A stretch of DNA of 64,000 nt. Origin: Litomosoides sigmodontis. Lineage: Eukaryota; Nematoda; Chromadorea; Rhabditida; Onchocercidae. The translations under genes and the position numbers were made by a program. The DNA lies in assembly GCA_963070105.1 (NCBI GenBank), contig OY718804.1, positions 1,230,720-1,294,719 of the forward strand. The letters run 5' to 3'. Shown piece by piece: positions 1 through 12,419 of the stretch. The notes under the pieces were generated by a model. It was given only the letters and a program-made list of their open reading frames with translations, did not search any database and had not been told where the DNA came from. Each line of letters opens with the position of its first letter. Position 1 is the first letter of the stretch.

Positions 1-51
1 AATGTACCTACTCCTTTTAGCGTTAATTCATAAAATAAATGGGAATCTTAC

Positions 52-1161
52 TTTGGAGATTCTAATCCTCTTTCCGAAAAACCTTCCACTTGCTTTTCAC
101 ACAAAAATGGCTTTTTTGCTGCTTCAAGAATGCTACGACACAGGCATTTTATATCGTCCTCTGTTACTTCCTGAATATAAGGTAAAATGATCAAAGGAGT
201 ATTCGTGCAAAATAGGAAAACTTACCGTCAATTACAATACTAAAATGAAAAATGCATTCAATACAAATGTTTCATATACACACACACAAAATGAAAAAAA
301 GTACACTAGGTTCATGTGTTTATTAAGTTTTCTTTTATTTGGTTTAAAACCTTAACATATTTGCTGCAATAATCATTTAATTAAAAAAAAGCAACATATA
401 TTCTTTGCCTAACTATTGAATTACATTTTAAATTTGAGTAACCAATTTTTGACGTGCTTTTTTTAATTTCCAATAATTGTTCATCAGAGGAAGTAAGAAA
501 AAGTCATCAAAAAATCTTTAACGAACCAATCCATTTCTCTGAAGATTCTCCAGCGCTGGAGAAAAAGTTGTCCTTAAATGTCGCTCAATAATTTGCCGAA
601 ATTCATTAGTCATTTCGGATTGAAACACCTAACAAACGAAAATATTATTTTTTCTTGTTACACGCGTAGTAAGCTTTATGAAAGATTCCTTTCATAATTC
701 TTTAAATGTATAGATATTAAAAATCAAGCGTGCAGTTTCCAACCTATTCGTATTTTTTCTTAAATTTGAAATGCCAACATTCTGCCAACAAATGCATTGG
801 ATATAATCAATGCTAACTTCGTGGTAAAGTAATTTACCGTCAATCAATAAATATGAAGCTTCAAAGGAGTTTTTTTTTTTGGAGCAGCATTTTGTAACTA
901 CAGATTAACAAAAATCAATTAAACATATGCGTTGCATTTAAATCTGATAATTTTGTGAAGAAAACATACCTGTCGTACCAAATCGAGAGAACGAAAAGTA
1001 TCGCCGGCCATATCCGTTTTATTTCGCATGATAGTCTGCTTTAATAAATTTACTTTTGCATTTTTTCCTTCACCCATCGATGCTAATAATCCTTCCAGGA
1101 TTTCGGTTCGTAAATTTAGCTTATTACCATTACCATTCCCAGTACCGTAGCTTCCGAACAT
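52..1161 (-). CDS. DNTTIP1: DNTTIP1 (TdIF1)-like protein, N-terminal part, cut by window edge
   Basis: Three minus-strand exons are visible: 970-1161 (64 codons from ATG), 527-628 (34 codons) and 52-170 (ends at a good gtaaga donor, so the gene continues left of base 1). Intron 1 has a gtatgt donor. Intron 2 must use the weak donor gttcgt at 526; reading through it gives a stop 3 codons later (518-520). The joined frame reads SLDLVRQVFQSEMTNEF, then NLQRNGL joined to EVTEDDIKCLCRSILEAAKK. This matches, in order, the conserved N-terminal dimerisation region of vertebrate DNTTIP1 (from memory: a SMDLLR motif, then a helix ending in an acidic EQLIQEACRS-like segment). DNTTIP1 is the scaffold of the MiDAC histone deacetylase complex in the nucleus. 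The ATG follows a splice acceptor (gtcag|aATG), so the message may be trans-spliced or carry a 5' UTR exon. The C-terminal DNA-binding part lies outside the window. If the gttcgt donor is not used, the product would be a 100-aa orphan. Confidence 0.62.
226..239 (-). other. 14-nt splice-flanked cassette inside intron 2 of the DNTTIP1-like gene
   Basis: On the minus strand, a strong acceptor (cattttag) is followed by 14 nt and then a perfect gtaagt donor. Inclusion after the phase-0 donor at 526 would read TAT TGT AAT TGA, an immediate stop. It is therefore either a poison microexon or chance. The two splice signals are seen directly; their use is inferred. Confidence 0.25.
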
Positions 1162-2708
1162 TCTGACACGTATAAATAAAAAAAAAAATCAAAGGGAGCT
1201 TGAATTGATCACTTCACCTGAAAAACTCTTTTAGCATTTACAATTTTACGAAACATAATTCATTGTCAGCGTTGCAAGTGAAAAATACCGGAATAGTGGG
1301 GGATAAAATCTCACATATCTTTCACAGTTGACTTTGAATTTGAATGCAACAATTACTAACTAAAACTGACACCTACAAATTGAAACATTTTGCAGACAGG
1401 AATAAAAAAAAAAGAAAAATTAATGTGTTAAATGCAAAAAGATGTATATCTAGGAATATTTTACACCTCCACGTAAGTAATGCTACAAACTTAAAATCTT
1501 ACAAACACTTACTTATACGATACGTACATCCAAATATCATACGCAATAATTTCAAAAATTAAAAAGTCAAAAATTAGAATAAAATGAATGTGAAAAGCGC
1601 CAGAATGCAATATAAAAAAAAAACTTTTAATTCCTAAGCATAATAATATTTCAATTCTCTATTCTCTTGAAAAAACAAAAGGAAAACGTTAAAATTAATA
1701 GCAAATTTTTCATCGATAAAATTTCGAAACACAATCAGACCGTTAAGGTAGCAATTGATCATACATTGAGATATTGTTTTAAAAGTTCGATTCCGCTAAG
1801 ATAACTTACAAAATACCATATCTTTTACCACTTCCGTTAATCGCGTAAACGGATCAGTTGATGCCATTCAAATGACGAAAGTAAACAAGTGAACGATGGT
1901 TGAATGGATGAGAGCAGTTGAAATGGTTGAAAGTGGTTGAGCTGTTAAAACGATTGAACGATTAAACAGTGAAATGGTTGAAGTGTGGAAATAATAGCAA
2001 TTCAAGCACAAACCTTTTCTGAAATTTGAAAAAATGAGACATTAATGATCGGTCCTCGTTATGTTTGTTGAAGTTTTTTTTTTTTTTTTTTTTTGCTATG
2101 TATGTCTGGCAGTCATTTCTGTGCGTTTAACGTCCCACTGTATCATCGCTACTCTCAATCTTCAATGCTCTCAATCATTGCTCTGTGAGTCTCTCTTCCC
2201 TATTTCTCACCCTCTTTACTACTGTTTAATTTTCAAAACTTTCTACTTTTCTAATTTTACGATGAAATTTTATCAAATTCTTTACCAATACTTTTATTCC
2301 GGAAATAAATTAGCAATTAGAATTTGAGATTTTAAATTAACTTGAGAATTATTAGCAAAATATTTCTGAATGCAGCAGATGAAGAAGTATTTAGCTTTTG
2401 GCATGCTTCTTTTCAGTATTTTTCTTGTGTAAATTAAAATCTTTTAAATTAAAACTATCAGTGATTTTAGCGCTTACACAATCAATTGCAAATTAAGTTT
2501 AAATAAAGTAGTTCAGTTTTTCATAATGTAGCAATCCAAGTGATTTTTCATTTCTTTGCTGCGGAAGCTAGAATTTTGTCCCGAAAACTGGAACTATTGC
2601 TTGATAGAAATTCTGAGTGCTGTAAAAAATGAATTAAATTATTTTATAAACTTAGGCTTTAGATTAAGTATCATAATAGTTTTTGACATTTGACGTATTA
2701 TTTGTATG

Positions 2709-2806
2709 CTTCACGGGTGAAGTGTAATTGACAACAGCGTACGTTCGTTTCCGCCATACGTTTGCGTCATTGCTCAATGACGTAATTGTTTGCTAATCAA
2801 GCAAAC
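2709..2806. promoter_or_regulatory. Cluster of three perfect inverted repeats, possible bZIP/forkhead sites
   Basis: Three palindromes lie within 98 bp: CTTCAC-gg-GTGAAG (2709-2722), CGTCATTG-ct-CAATGACG (2765-2782) and GTTTGCT-aatca-AGCAAAC (2788-2806). The second continues into TGACGTAA, a CRE/ATF-like word. The third carries two forkhead-like TGTTTGC/GCAAAC half sites. It lies about 1.5 kb upstream of the minus-strand gene at 1161. A regulatory role is inferred from symmetry and motif words only. Confidence 0.3.
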
Positions 2807-4088
2807 GAAAAACCACCATTCACATCAGTCAGTCATTTGCATCAATTTGCAATTGAATTAGCTTAGTAGAATTAGAATTTTTTTCTTTTTTTTTTTTTTT
2901 AGAAAAGAAACCACTTCGATTGGTTGGTTTTTTTTTCTTCTAAATTTCATCGTCTTCCTTGTGTTAATTTCAACTTTTTTCTATTTTTTCCTTATCAAAT
3001 ATCTTTATTATTATCAGTCTGATAGCTTCGCTCTTTTGTTAATCAATCAAAAATGGTTGTCTTCTGATAAATGTTTTAATTGTGTATTTTTTTAAGTTTT
3101 TAAGAATTTAACTTTACGAATCAATAATTTAAATATTATTCCGCGATTAATTTACTTGTAGCACAAATATTAATTCATAGCTAAAGACCTTAATTAACGC
3201 CTAGTTGATCATTAATTAAGTGATTGAGTGATATGCCATGTAATTTAATTCATTTTACAAAATATTATCCAATAATTCACTGTCAAATGAATTCATAGTA
3301 CGACAGCTGGGAATTATTTCGAACGAAAAAAAATATGAATTTTTTTTCCTTTTTTTTTGATTATTTCGATCATTCATCATAGGCAGCCAGCAACTCATAT
3401 TGCGAAGTGATAATTGTACGATAATGCGAAATGCCATTTAATTGCTTTCTTCTTCAAATACAACGAAAACCTTACTAATTTTATGGCCAAAATTTAAAAT
3501 TTGCAAAATTTTCTGTAATTAATTGATAATTGTCTAAATTTTAACAGTAAAGCAACAATGTAATTTAAATTAAGCTGTTAATTTTCTTATAATGATATGA
3601 TATGTGAAGAGATGGCAATAAATATTTTTCGATAATAGACGCGTAAAAAATTTCGATAAATTCATTATGCTCTTCATTTCACGCTTCCAAATGCGTTTAA
3701 AATTTTCATTTCAAATGAACAATTTTGTCAATGACTACAATTTTATACTACAATAAACATGTTGTGAAAAAAAAATGCAATTAAACAGGAACTTTTCGCA
3801 GTGATAATTGCTTCATTAACTTATCATCGCTGTAAATTACAAGCGTAAATTGAGGATGAAATGAGAGCAATGTGAAAGAAAGCTGAAAGCTTAAAAAATA
3901 TTTCACTAAAGACGCTTTTGTTTTAGTTGTGATTTTTGATCAAATATATTAAAATTTGCTACATTAACTGATATCGTACAGAAAGAACAAAAAAAAACGA
4001 AGAGGGAAAGGTGCGCAAGAGAATAGTGAGCATAAAGATAGTATAAAAATTTTTGTTTCATTGAACTTTGGCACGATATTTGCTAACT

Positions 4089-4447
<359 letters not shown>

Positions 4448-4939
4448 TATTAGTTATTATTGTTATTATTTCTTATTAATTATTATTATTAATTATTAAG
4501 TATTAACTTGTTTTCTAAGTTTAATTTTGTCAAAATTCATTTGTTTAAATTAAAATAATTATACGTTTTCGAAGACTTCCTCAATTTTCTGTCATTCATT
4601 TATATCAAATAATAAAATTTTACCAATGCAAAAAAAGAGCAAAATTTTTCTGCCAAAAAAGAAATGAAAAAGAGAGAAGGAGAGAGAGAGAGAGAGAAAT
4701 TAGTGAGAAGAATTGTTATTTGCGTTTTTCAAAAATTTCAACATTTGATTGCGGTTGCAACGATGTGAAATTTCCGCTATTATCGAACTGTTGTTGAGCT
4801 GTTGTTGCCCCCTCTTCATTCATTAACTAAAATTTGCTTTGTTTTTTCTTTATTCATATTTTCTCTTTTCTATTTCTCCTTTTTTATAAGTAATTTCTTG
4901 AAAAATTATTATTTCAAATTGTTTTTCCAAAAAATTATT

Positions 4940-5867
4940 TCAAAAAAAAAGAAGAGGAAGAGAACGCGAAAAGCATTTGTAAAATGATTGATAAGTGGAT
5001 ACCAATGCGCAATATGATAAGCAATGCTCTTTTGTAACAAAATTATTAGCGCTTGTTTCAACTTCCGGATTCCATCGAAATGATTCACACGTTTCACCAT
5101 TGAAGTACCAACGAATAAGCCAACCGTCTTGTGATTCACAAACTGGCTGAAGACATGCTGTCTCTGTAAATTTTTTTACTTTTAACATCTTTTTAACTTT
5201 TTTTTTTAAGAAAAAAAACAATGCGTCGATTTTTTTGATTGCTTTTTTTTTGTTTTTGGAAGGAGTAAGTTCTTTTTTTTTTTGTTGCAAAGAATTAATT
5301 TTAAACAAATACATAAACGGTGCAAAAAAAAAGCTAAAAATTATTTTTTTTTCTAGTTTTAATTTTAAATTAAATATGCCTTTTCGTGGGCAACAAACAC
5401 CATTTCCTGTTTCGGCGCTAAAATCAACTGATTGTATGCATTCATAGCCGTCCGGACAATTGATTTCCTCGAATGTTTTACTGTGACAGAATACCGGTTC
5501 ATTATTACGATAGAGTACCGTTCGATATCCGGCACCGTTTGGTAGCGGACACGTAAATGGTGGCCCAAGCATTCCGGTGCTAGCATCTATCAGCGATAAA
5601 CATATCCAACCATTGGAATCACTGTTTCTTCTGCATTGCTGTATCTAATTTTTTCTTTAATTTACTCTTTTCAAATACTTGTCTGTCCTCATAAACCATT
5701 TCAAGCAATAAATTACCATCCAATTTACCTCTCAAAAAAAAAAAAAGAAATTGGTAATAAAGTAACAATTTTAATTTAATCCTCTTTTTCTTGTCTTACT
5801 ATCCTGGAATATTTGCTCGCTTCCTCTTCATCATCATTCATCTATTTAACATTTGAATGTTTAAGAG

Positions 5868-5907
<40 letters not shown>

Positions 5908-6206
5908 TAGTGTAGGATAGGTGCTCTTGCCACAATTTTGTTTATCGTAATTGCACTTACTATTCATATTTTTTATCAACCTCTCTCTCTCCCTCTCTCT
6001 CTCTCTCTCCCTCTCTTCGCTTTCTATTCTTTTTTTTTCTTCAGCATAATTAACATATATTAACGAACTAACCTAATACTATCTTGTGGACATGCGCAGC
6101 GTCCGTTACGACATACTGCGCCAGGCCATCGTTTCTCGCATTCGTCATTTTTGCATTCTTTTGCAATTGTCATTTTTGCCAGAGCAAGTATTACGTATAT
6201 CCGCAT
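4940..6206 (-). CDS. Secreted EB / lustrin-type / degenerate Kunitz protein
   Basis: Minus-strand exons: 6069-6206 (46 codons), 5380-5638, and 4940-5163 if read to its first stop (206 aa in all). Residues 1-15 look like a short signal peptide. C18, C23, C32, C37 and C39 form an EB-type cysteine cluster. Residues 48-132 are a lustrin-like module (GPPFTCPLPNGAGYR, then NCPDGYEC, ending GVCCP). Residues 136-184 are a Kunitz-like domain: C136, LIRWYFN at 148-154, C158, NNF at 172-174, C180 and C184. The Cys pair equivalent to BPTI Cys14-Cys38 is absent. Exon 1 needs the weak gttcgt donor to stay in phase; the better gttagt at 6072 gives the wrong phase. Intron 2 (5164-5379) starts with GC, is phase 1 and has no stop. 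The 3' end is uncertain: a gtatcc donor after residue 186 could join a 24-codon exon at 4716-4787. Such proteins are common in nematodes as secreted or cuticle-associated products; no inhibitory role can be assumed here. Confidence 0.66.
5164..5379 (-). other. Stop-free GC-AG intron (216 nt)
   Basis: The exon before it ends CCA CGA AAA G and is followed by gcatat, not GT. The next acceptor (ttacag at 5164) restores the frame into the Kunitz domain. The only GT donors nearby would remove the CC pair that closes the lustrin module. The intron is 72 codons long in the same frame without a stop, so retention would add 72 Lys/Phe-rich residues. Confidence 0.5.
5871..6026. repeat. (GA)n and (CT)n tracts in intron 1 of the Kunitz gene
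   Basis: A GA dinucleotide tract (about 5871-5905) and a CT tract (about 5981-6015) face each other about 75 bp apart. They could pair as an imperfect stem in RNA. No coding potential. Confidence 0.85.
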
Positions 6207-6917
6207 CTAACTACGCGAAAATCCTGCAGAAAAGATTCTGAAATAATTTGATTAATTAATTAATTGAATAGAATTAAACAGATCAGTGTCCTTATCATTC
6301 ATAGACTTCTATATCGGAAATCATTAGGAATATAGTTTATTGATTTCATTTTGGATGAAATTTATATTAATGTTCAGTTAAAATTTAATTGTTCCTCTAA
6401 TGATGTAATAGTTATTTAGCAAAAAGAAAAGGAAATAAGAACAATCTATGTATTAGCTAATATCGATCATATTCAGCTTTCCACAATTAGTATTAAAAAG
6501 TGGTTTTTAGTCCAATTAATTTTGTTTATAAAACTTCTTTTCTGCTTTTTCACATTATTAATATTGAAGGTTTTTTTTTAAAAAAAGCAAATTAGTTTCT
6601 AATTGATATTGAATTAAACTGAATTATCTCACTTATCCAATTATCGAGTACTTTTAAAAAAGACGAAGGGGAATGGCCTTTTTTACATTATTAAATCCAA
6701 TATATTAGGCTGTTTATTCTCATTTTTTCCGAAATTAAAGTTTGTTTATTAATAATTAAATGTTTTTTTTCACATTTCCGCTTTCCCTTTTTTTCAATGC
6801 ATAAATTGAGTGATTTTAAAAAGATAAAACTTACGTACAAAAGCAAAAACAAAACGAAATAGCAGAAAATGCGACAGAAATATTGAATGATTTAGATGAA
6901 ATAAAATTAAATTAAAT

Positions 6918-7269
6918 TAAAATAAAATAAAATAAAATAAAATAAAATAAAATAAAATAAAATAAAATAAAATAAAATAAAATAAAATAAAATAAAATAA
7001 AATAAAATAAAATAAAATAAAATAAAATAAAATAAAATAAAATAAAACAAAATAAAATAAAATAAAATAAAATAAAATAAAATAAAATAAAATAAAATAA
7101 AATAGAATAGAATAGAATAAAATAAAATAAAATAAAATAAAATAAAATAAAATAAAATAAAATAAAATAAAATAAAATAAAATAAAATAAAATAAAATAA
7201 AATAAAATGAAATGAAATGAAATGAAATGAAATGAAATGAAATGAAATGAAATAAAATAAAATAAAATA
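6918..7269. repeat. (AAAAT)n pentanucleotide array with internal variant blocks
   Basis: About 70 copies of a 5-bp AAAAT/AATAA unit. A block of three AATAG variants lies at about 7103-7118 and a run of AAATG variants at about 7207-7251. The variants are clustered, as expected from slippage spreading single mutations. Confidence 0.97.
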
Positions 7270-9500
7270 ATTGAAGTAAAATTATAAATAAAATAAAGCA
7301 AAATAAAATGAAATAAATTTGTTCTATCGATGAGTGATGATCGTAACAACAATACTAGAAATTAATGTTTTATCGAAAATAAAAGATATAAAAAAAATAA
7401 AAAATAAAAAATAAATGAAAGGGATATATAAATGTATGTCAGCGAAAAAATAAATACGGGAATGATCGAAGAGCTTGAGGTGATGAACGGGGAGAGTTGA
7501 AGGAGAGATGCGGGGGTGGAGGATGAGGAGAGGGGAGAGGAGATGTGAAGGGGGGGAGAAGATGGTTGGAAACGAACGACGAACGATTTTACATGAAGAC
7601 GATGGTAGTAAAAGGATGATAATAGGAGAGATGGATTAATGAGTGTATTATTTGTGTTCGTTATTTTCATTTTTTTTTTCCTTTTTCTGTAAGAGAGAAA
7701 GAGAGGGAGAGAGAGAGAGAGAGAGAGCGAGAGAAACAAGAAAATATTACTTGCAACACATAAAATCTTGTTTAAAAACAAGATTTATTATCATCATCAG
7801 CATCAGCATCATCATAATCATCATCAAATACTATTCATTGATACATTTTCAAAAAGTTCATTTCTATCAACTAATATTATCATGCATATGAGAATAGCAA
7901 TAACTCTTTAATAGGTAAATTTTAATTAAGTATAAATTTTGATTTAAAAAGGAGTAAATTAATGAAATGAAGTGATAAGCAAACCGAGAGATGAATTGAT
8001 TTCCTTTTTGATTTTTTTAAATGAAGAGTTTTTTTGTTCTATATGTTTAAAATTGCAGTGAAATTTTGATGCAAAAGATGGTGATATCTAACACAGTAAT
8101 AATCGAGTAATGAATTTTGATAATAATTCACGAATAAAAGAATGACTGTTTGATTAATTAAAACTTTAATTATTTTTATATTAATTATTGTTCTTGACTG
8201 CTCTTCACATCACTGTGCAAATTTTTGCAATGGATAAATGAAATAAAAAAATACGAAAATATTTAAAAAAATAAAAGTTAATAAACAAATCAATGATCAA
8301 TTGTAGGAAAATGATTAAAATTAGATGTGAAAAATTTACGTAAATCGAAATAATTTTGAAAATATCTAACATAATATTTTTGAAAATAGTTAATAATAAT
8401 AGTAATAAAAATAGGCAAAATCTAAATGGAAATCAAATCTACACATGATTTTTTTGATTTTTTTTTTCATTTATACGCACATGTTTATATGCAAATGTGT
8501 TCACGCTTCGCGAAGTCAAAGACCAGCATTTAAGCTGAGAAATGAAAAATTATTTAAATTTTATTAATTGCATAAAGCACAGGCTTATAAAAAATTAGCA
8601 TGTGGGTTGCAAAAAAAGTGCTGCGCTTATTAATTTCGATTTTGATGGAAAACATTTTTCCGCTTGTTTCCCTGTTTTTTCTTCAATTCAATCGTTGATA
8701 AATTAAATTTATTCTTCTAAAATGAGATATTATATTCAAGAATAAAATTTTAATGCGCCTAATTCAAGCTAATTCAAATTTTTGCATCACTTTGCATTCA
8801 CTTAAAAAAGAACAGAAACATTAAATTTTACCCGAAAGGAATTTGCCAAAATTTATCAACGTTTTGCGTGAAAACAATTTGCTGAAATTTGTAACTATCT
8901 AATTTATAAGTATTAAAAATCCGCCAAAAAATTAATAATTTAGAAATTAAACAAAATCAAGCTTAATTTGTTTAAATTAATTTGCACACATGCAAATTCA
9001 TTATTCGTTTTATTTTATTTCACTAATTTCAATTTGTCGCGGAATTGCAATAAAAACAGCTTTACAGCAACAACACTTTCTGCAAAATGATTTTACCGCA
9101 AAACCTGCTACAAACAGTTAAATTTTAGGGAAAAAAAAGAATGCATATAATTGCTTGCTGATATTGAACCACAATTTATTACTTCAATTATTCCCTTTCA
9201 TCTACTGTTAATTGTTTTTAATCATCAATTAACTGATTGAATTTCTTTCTCTCTCTCTCTCTCTCCTTCTCTCTCTCTTTCCTTGTTCCTATTGCTTTTG
9301 CTTTTTCACATAGCACGAGAAATCATTCGAATACTTTCTCAGTGAACAAAAAAAAAAAACAAAAAACAGAAGCAAAAAAAAAAAACGTGTCGTGAAATTT
9401 GTTCATCCCACTCTACCCCGAAGCGAATTCTATGCTTTCGAAAGCGAATTTCTATGCTTCAAATTCTATGCCTTTGATTCTATGCTACCCGAAGCGGACT

Positions 9501-9582
9501 AGGAGGAGGGGGAGGAGGGGGGAGGAGGAGGAGGACGAGGGGGAGGGGGAGGGGGAGGGGGAGAGGGAGGAGGAGGAGGATT
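9501..9582 (+). repeat. G-rich polypurine tract with G-quadruplex potential
   Basis: An 80-bp, almost pure purine block with many runs of three to six G separated by A (GGAGGGGGAGG-type). It is unique in this AT-rich window and occurs about 2.8 kb upstream of the MOLO1 gene. Quadruplex or H-DNA formation is inferred from composition. Confidence 0.8.
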
Positions 9583-11460
9583 GTTTGAATGGAATTGAGA
9601 AGTGAACAAAAGATGCGTAAAAAAATTGTGTTTTTTTTTTTTTGATGATCGATCTTGGACGATCAACGAGCGAAGCATTCTAGTGGAAAAAGCATTTTGC
9701 TAGCTTATTTCTGCGATGAATTCATTGGAACTTTTTTTTTGTGCTACTCAATGATTTTCAAAATTTTTAAATTTAAACAATTTTGTTGTTCATTCTTTGA
9801 TTGATTATGCAATAAAAATGTGTGCGATTTTTGAATTCATACTAAAATTACTTCGCCGCTGAATGAGTGTATGAATGTGAAATGGATTAAATGGATTAAA
9901 ATTAGAGTTCAGAAATGTAAAATAAGATGCTCTCGAAAAGAAAAACAAAAGAAGGAAAAGTAGCTAGGAGAGGGAGAGTTAGAGAGAGAGCGAGAGAAAG
10001 TGAGGTGAATGAGAGAGGAAGAGCAGAGAGGAGTGGAAAAGAATGCAGTCGTAAAATGGGAGGTGGATGAAGCGGAACATTTTCATATTTAATTTTAATT
10101 AAACTTTTTTAATTTGATTGTGCGCACGATAGAAATATAACAATGCAAATTTGGATATATTTCCTATAACTAAAAGTATGCTTAAATACTTTCTAAGTTA
10201 CTGTTGCCTAGTTTGATTGTAATAGTTTAGTCACTCTCTTGCATTCGATTGGAATAAGTTTCTTTTTTTTTGGATTTGCATGTGACTTAATGAACCTTTT
10301 GTTTTATTCTAATTTGTAATATTATTATTATACAGTAGTTGACAATTTCATTTTTCAACTTAACGAATTTCAGTTTTTCATGTTTGATTAATGATATTTC
10401 ATGAAGTACTGCTATTTTATTCATTTCCCACTCGAATTTTCACTTCACCATCGATATTTAAAATGTTTTTGCACTTCATTTCATTGTTGATTATTAAAAT
10501 GTTTTTTTCCTTTCATGTGCGCTAAAAGAAACATAACGAGAATTTTATATTTTTTTTTTGAAGTTCGGAAATATCATTCCTAGAAGTTAAGCAAGTAATT
10601 GTAACTATTTCAAGTATTTTTGCTCTCATCTACCGCTGATAAATATTGTAACAAAAGTTAAGAAAAGCAGCTAGCCCGAAAAAAAGAAGTTTCAAAGTAA
10701 CGTTCTGTTTTTTCTGAAAAAAAACAATAAATGCTGTCGCAATTTTCTTTTTTTTTTCATTGAAGTTTTCCAAAAAAAAAAAACTCTTATTGTCTTTCGT
10801 TTAATTCAGCTTTTTTTTTAATATTTTACCTCAGTACCAAATAATTGCAAAAAACAGTAATAAAAGAAAAAGTGGAAAAATAAAATTTAATGAATGATAA
10901 AAATAAAATTTAATTGATACTGAGCAAAATATAAGAAGCAGAATAAAATTTAATGAATGATCCAATGATCCAATATTTTATGACAAACTAGAACAATAGT
11001 GATACATTTTCCACTTGTAGAACTTCTTTTTTCTGCTCCACCTCTCTGTCTCTGTCTCTCTCTCTCTCCCTCTCTTTGATAGCATTTTTTCTTTTTGAAA
11101 TGCTACTTTTATTTATTGTTAGAAAAGTTTTTTTCCCTCCTTTTCATCACAGTTCTGCCTTTTTCTTAAAAATTTTTTTTTCACCAGTTTTATTCTTAAT
11201 TTTCATATGTTAAATTTCCTTTTTCTTTTTTATTTCACTTCACTTGTCGCTTGCTCTCTTTTCTTTCTTTTTTCTCCTTTTGTTTAAATGCTAGCAATTG
11301 GCCTTCAATGTTTTTCTTCATTCTCATTCTTTTTCTTTTTTCATTCGTCAAAAAAAAAACAACATTGATTCAATGAAGTTTGTTAGTATGTATGTGCTTT
11401 TTGAACTTTTTGAACATTTTTAAGTTTTATCTTAAATAACAAATTAACAAACATTCCAAC

Positions 11461-11462
<2 letters not shown>

Positions 11463-11512
<50 letters not shown>

Positions 11513-11514
11513 CT
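11463..11514. repeat. (CA)n dinucleotide repeat
   Basis: About 26 CA units with one CG interruption near the end, about 0.9 kb upstream of the MOLO1 gene start. Confidence 0.95.
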
Positions 11515-12419
11515 TTTCCACAACGTGTACTTGCAAACTTCGTTTCAAATTGCAATCATATTGCAGTGTGTTTTAGATTCATCTACTTCGCATTATCACA
11601 AACTCTTTTTAACTGTTTGATTTTTTTTTGAAAAATAAATTAAATTTTATTTTTAATTTTTTTTAAGGAAAATAAAATATTGCATGAATCGTTCAAAATT
11701 ATTGTAAAATAGCGATTTTAACATAAATTAAACTATTTTATGTTGTAATTGCAAAAAAAAAATTTGCATCGTTGTTTTTTTCTAATTTAGAAATCATGCG
11801 AAAATTTTTTTTGCTTATTTTTCCTATTCTCTTTTTTTTCACGTGAAAAAAAATGGGAATTGAAATTATTGTGAATAAGAATTTTACAAAAAATTCAATG
11901 ATTAATTGTAATTAAATGTTTGGTCGCTTTTTTTTGTTTTAAATTTAACGATTCTATATTTTCGCAAATTTCTCCTTTCTTCTTTTAATTTTTTCTTCAA
12001 AAAAGTTCTACATTGTTAGTGAGCGTTTCATGTTTTTGTTTACTATTCACAAATTTTCAAATTTTGGCGATTTTTTTGAAATTTTGACAATTAAAAAAAT
12101 TTTTTTCATGTTTTTCTAACTTTAATTATTTTGAGAATTTTTGAAAATAATTATTGTCAATAAATTTTATCGATCGAATGTCAGTTAACTGATTTTATCG
12201 TTCTCTTTTTTTGGAAGTTTTTGTAGCAATTAGTAAGTGTATATGCTAATAGTGTTTTAGAATTTTAGAAATTTTGCAAAAAAAAAGAACGAACATTTCT
12301 TCTAAATTTCAGGTTAGCTACTATTTATGAAATATGCAATTTATTTCTTCTGTAATTTGTTTGTACAATAGAAGAATGCGAATTAATTTGAAATTGCCAA
12401 ATGTTTTCTATTGCTTACA

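Larger units (their letters stand above)
6207..12419. other. 6.2-kb intergenic region between divergent genes
   Basis: This separates the minus-strand Kunitz gene from the plus-strand MOLO1 gene, so it should hold both promoters. I see no exon. Contents: (AAAAT)n at 6918-7269, purine-rich G-runs at about 7484-7560, (GA)n at about 7690-7735, CAT repeats at 7787-7826, CT tract at 9246-9280, an imperfect tandem of TTCTATGC-containing words at about 9425-9490, a G-rich block at 9501-9582, CT tract at about 11041-11078 and (CA)n at 11463-11514. Low-complexity A/T runs fill the rest. Confidence 0.65.

Noticed and set aside
518..628. Exon 2 of the DNTTIP1-like gene ending at the TAA 518-520
   Set aside because: Using gttcgt at 526 joins in phase to an exon that continues the DNTTIP1 match; the stop lies only three codons into the intron.
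6073..6206. Donor gttagt at 6072 for exon 1 of the Kunitz gene
   Set aside because: It is the better consensus, but leaves phase 2 while every usable acceptor of the next exon requires phase 0; kept only as an alternative with an unseen extra exon.
6912..7352. 146-codon frame of FILFY repeats
   Set aside because: Produced by the (AAAAT)n array; a 5-bp unit gives a 5-residue period.
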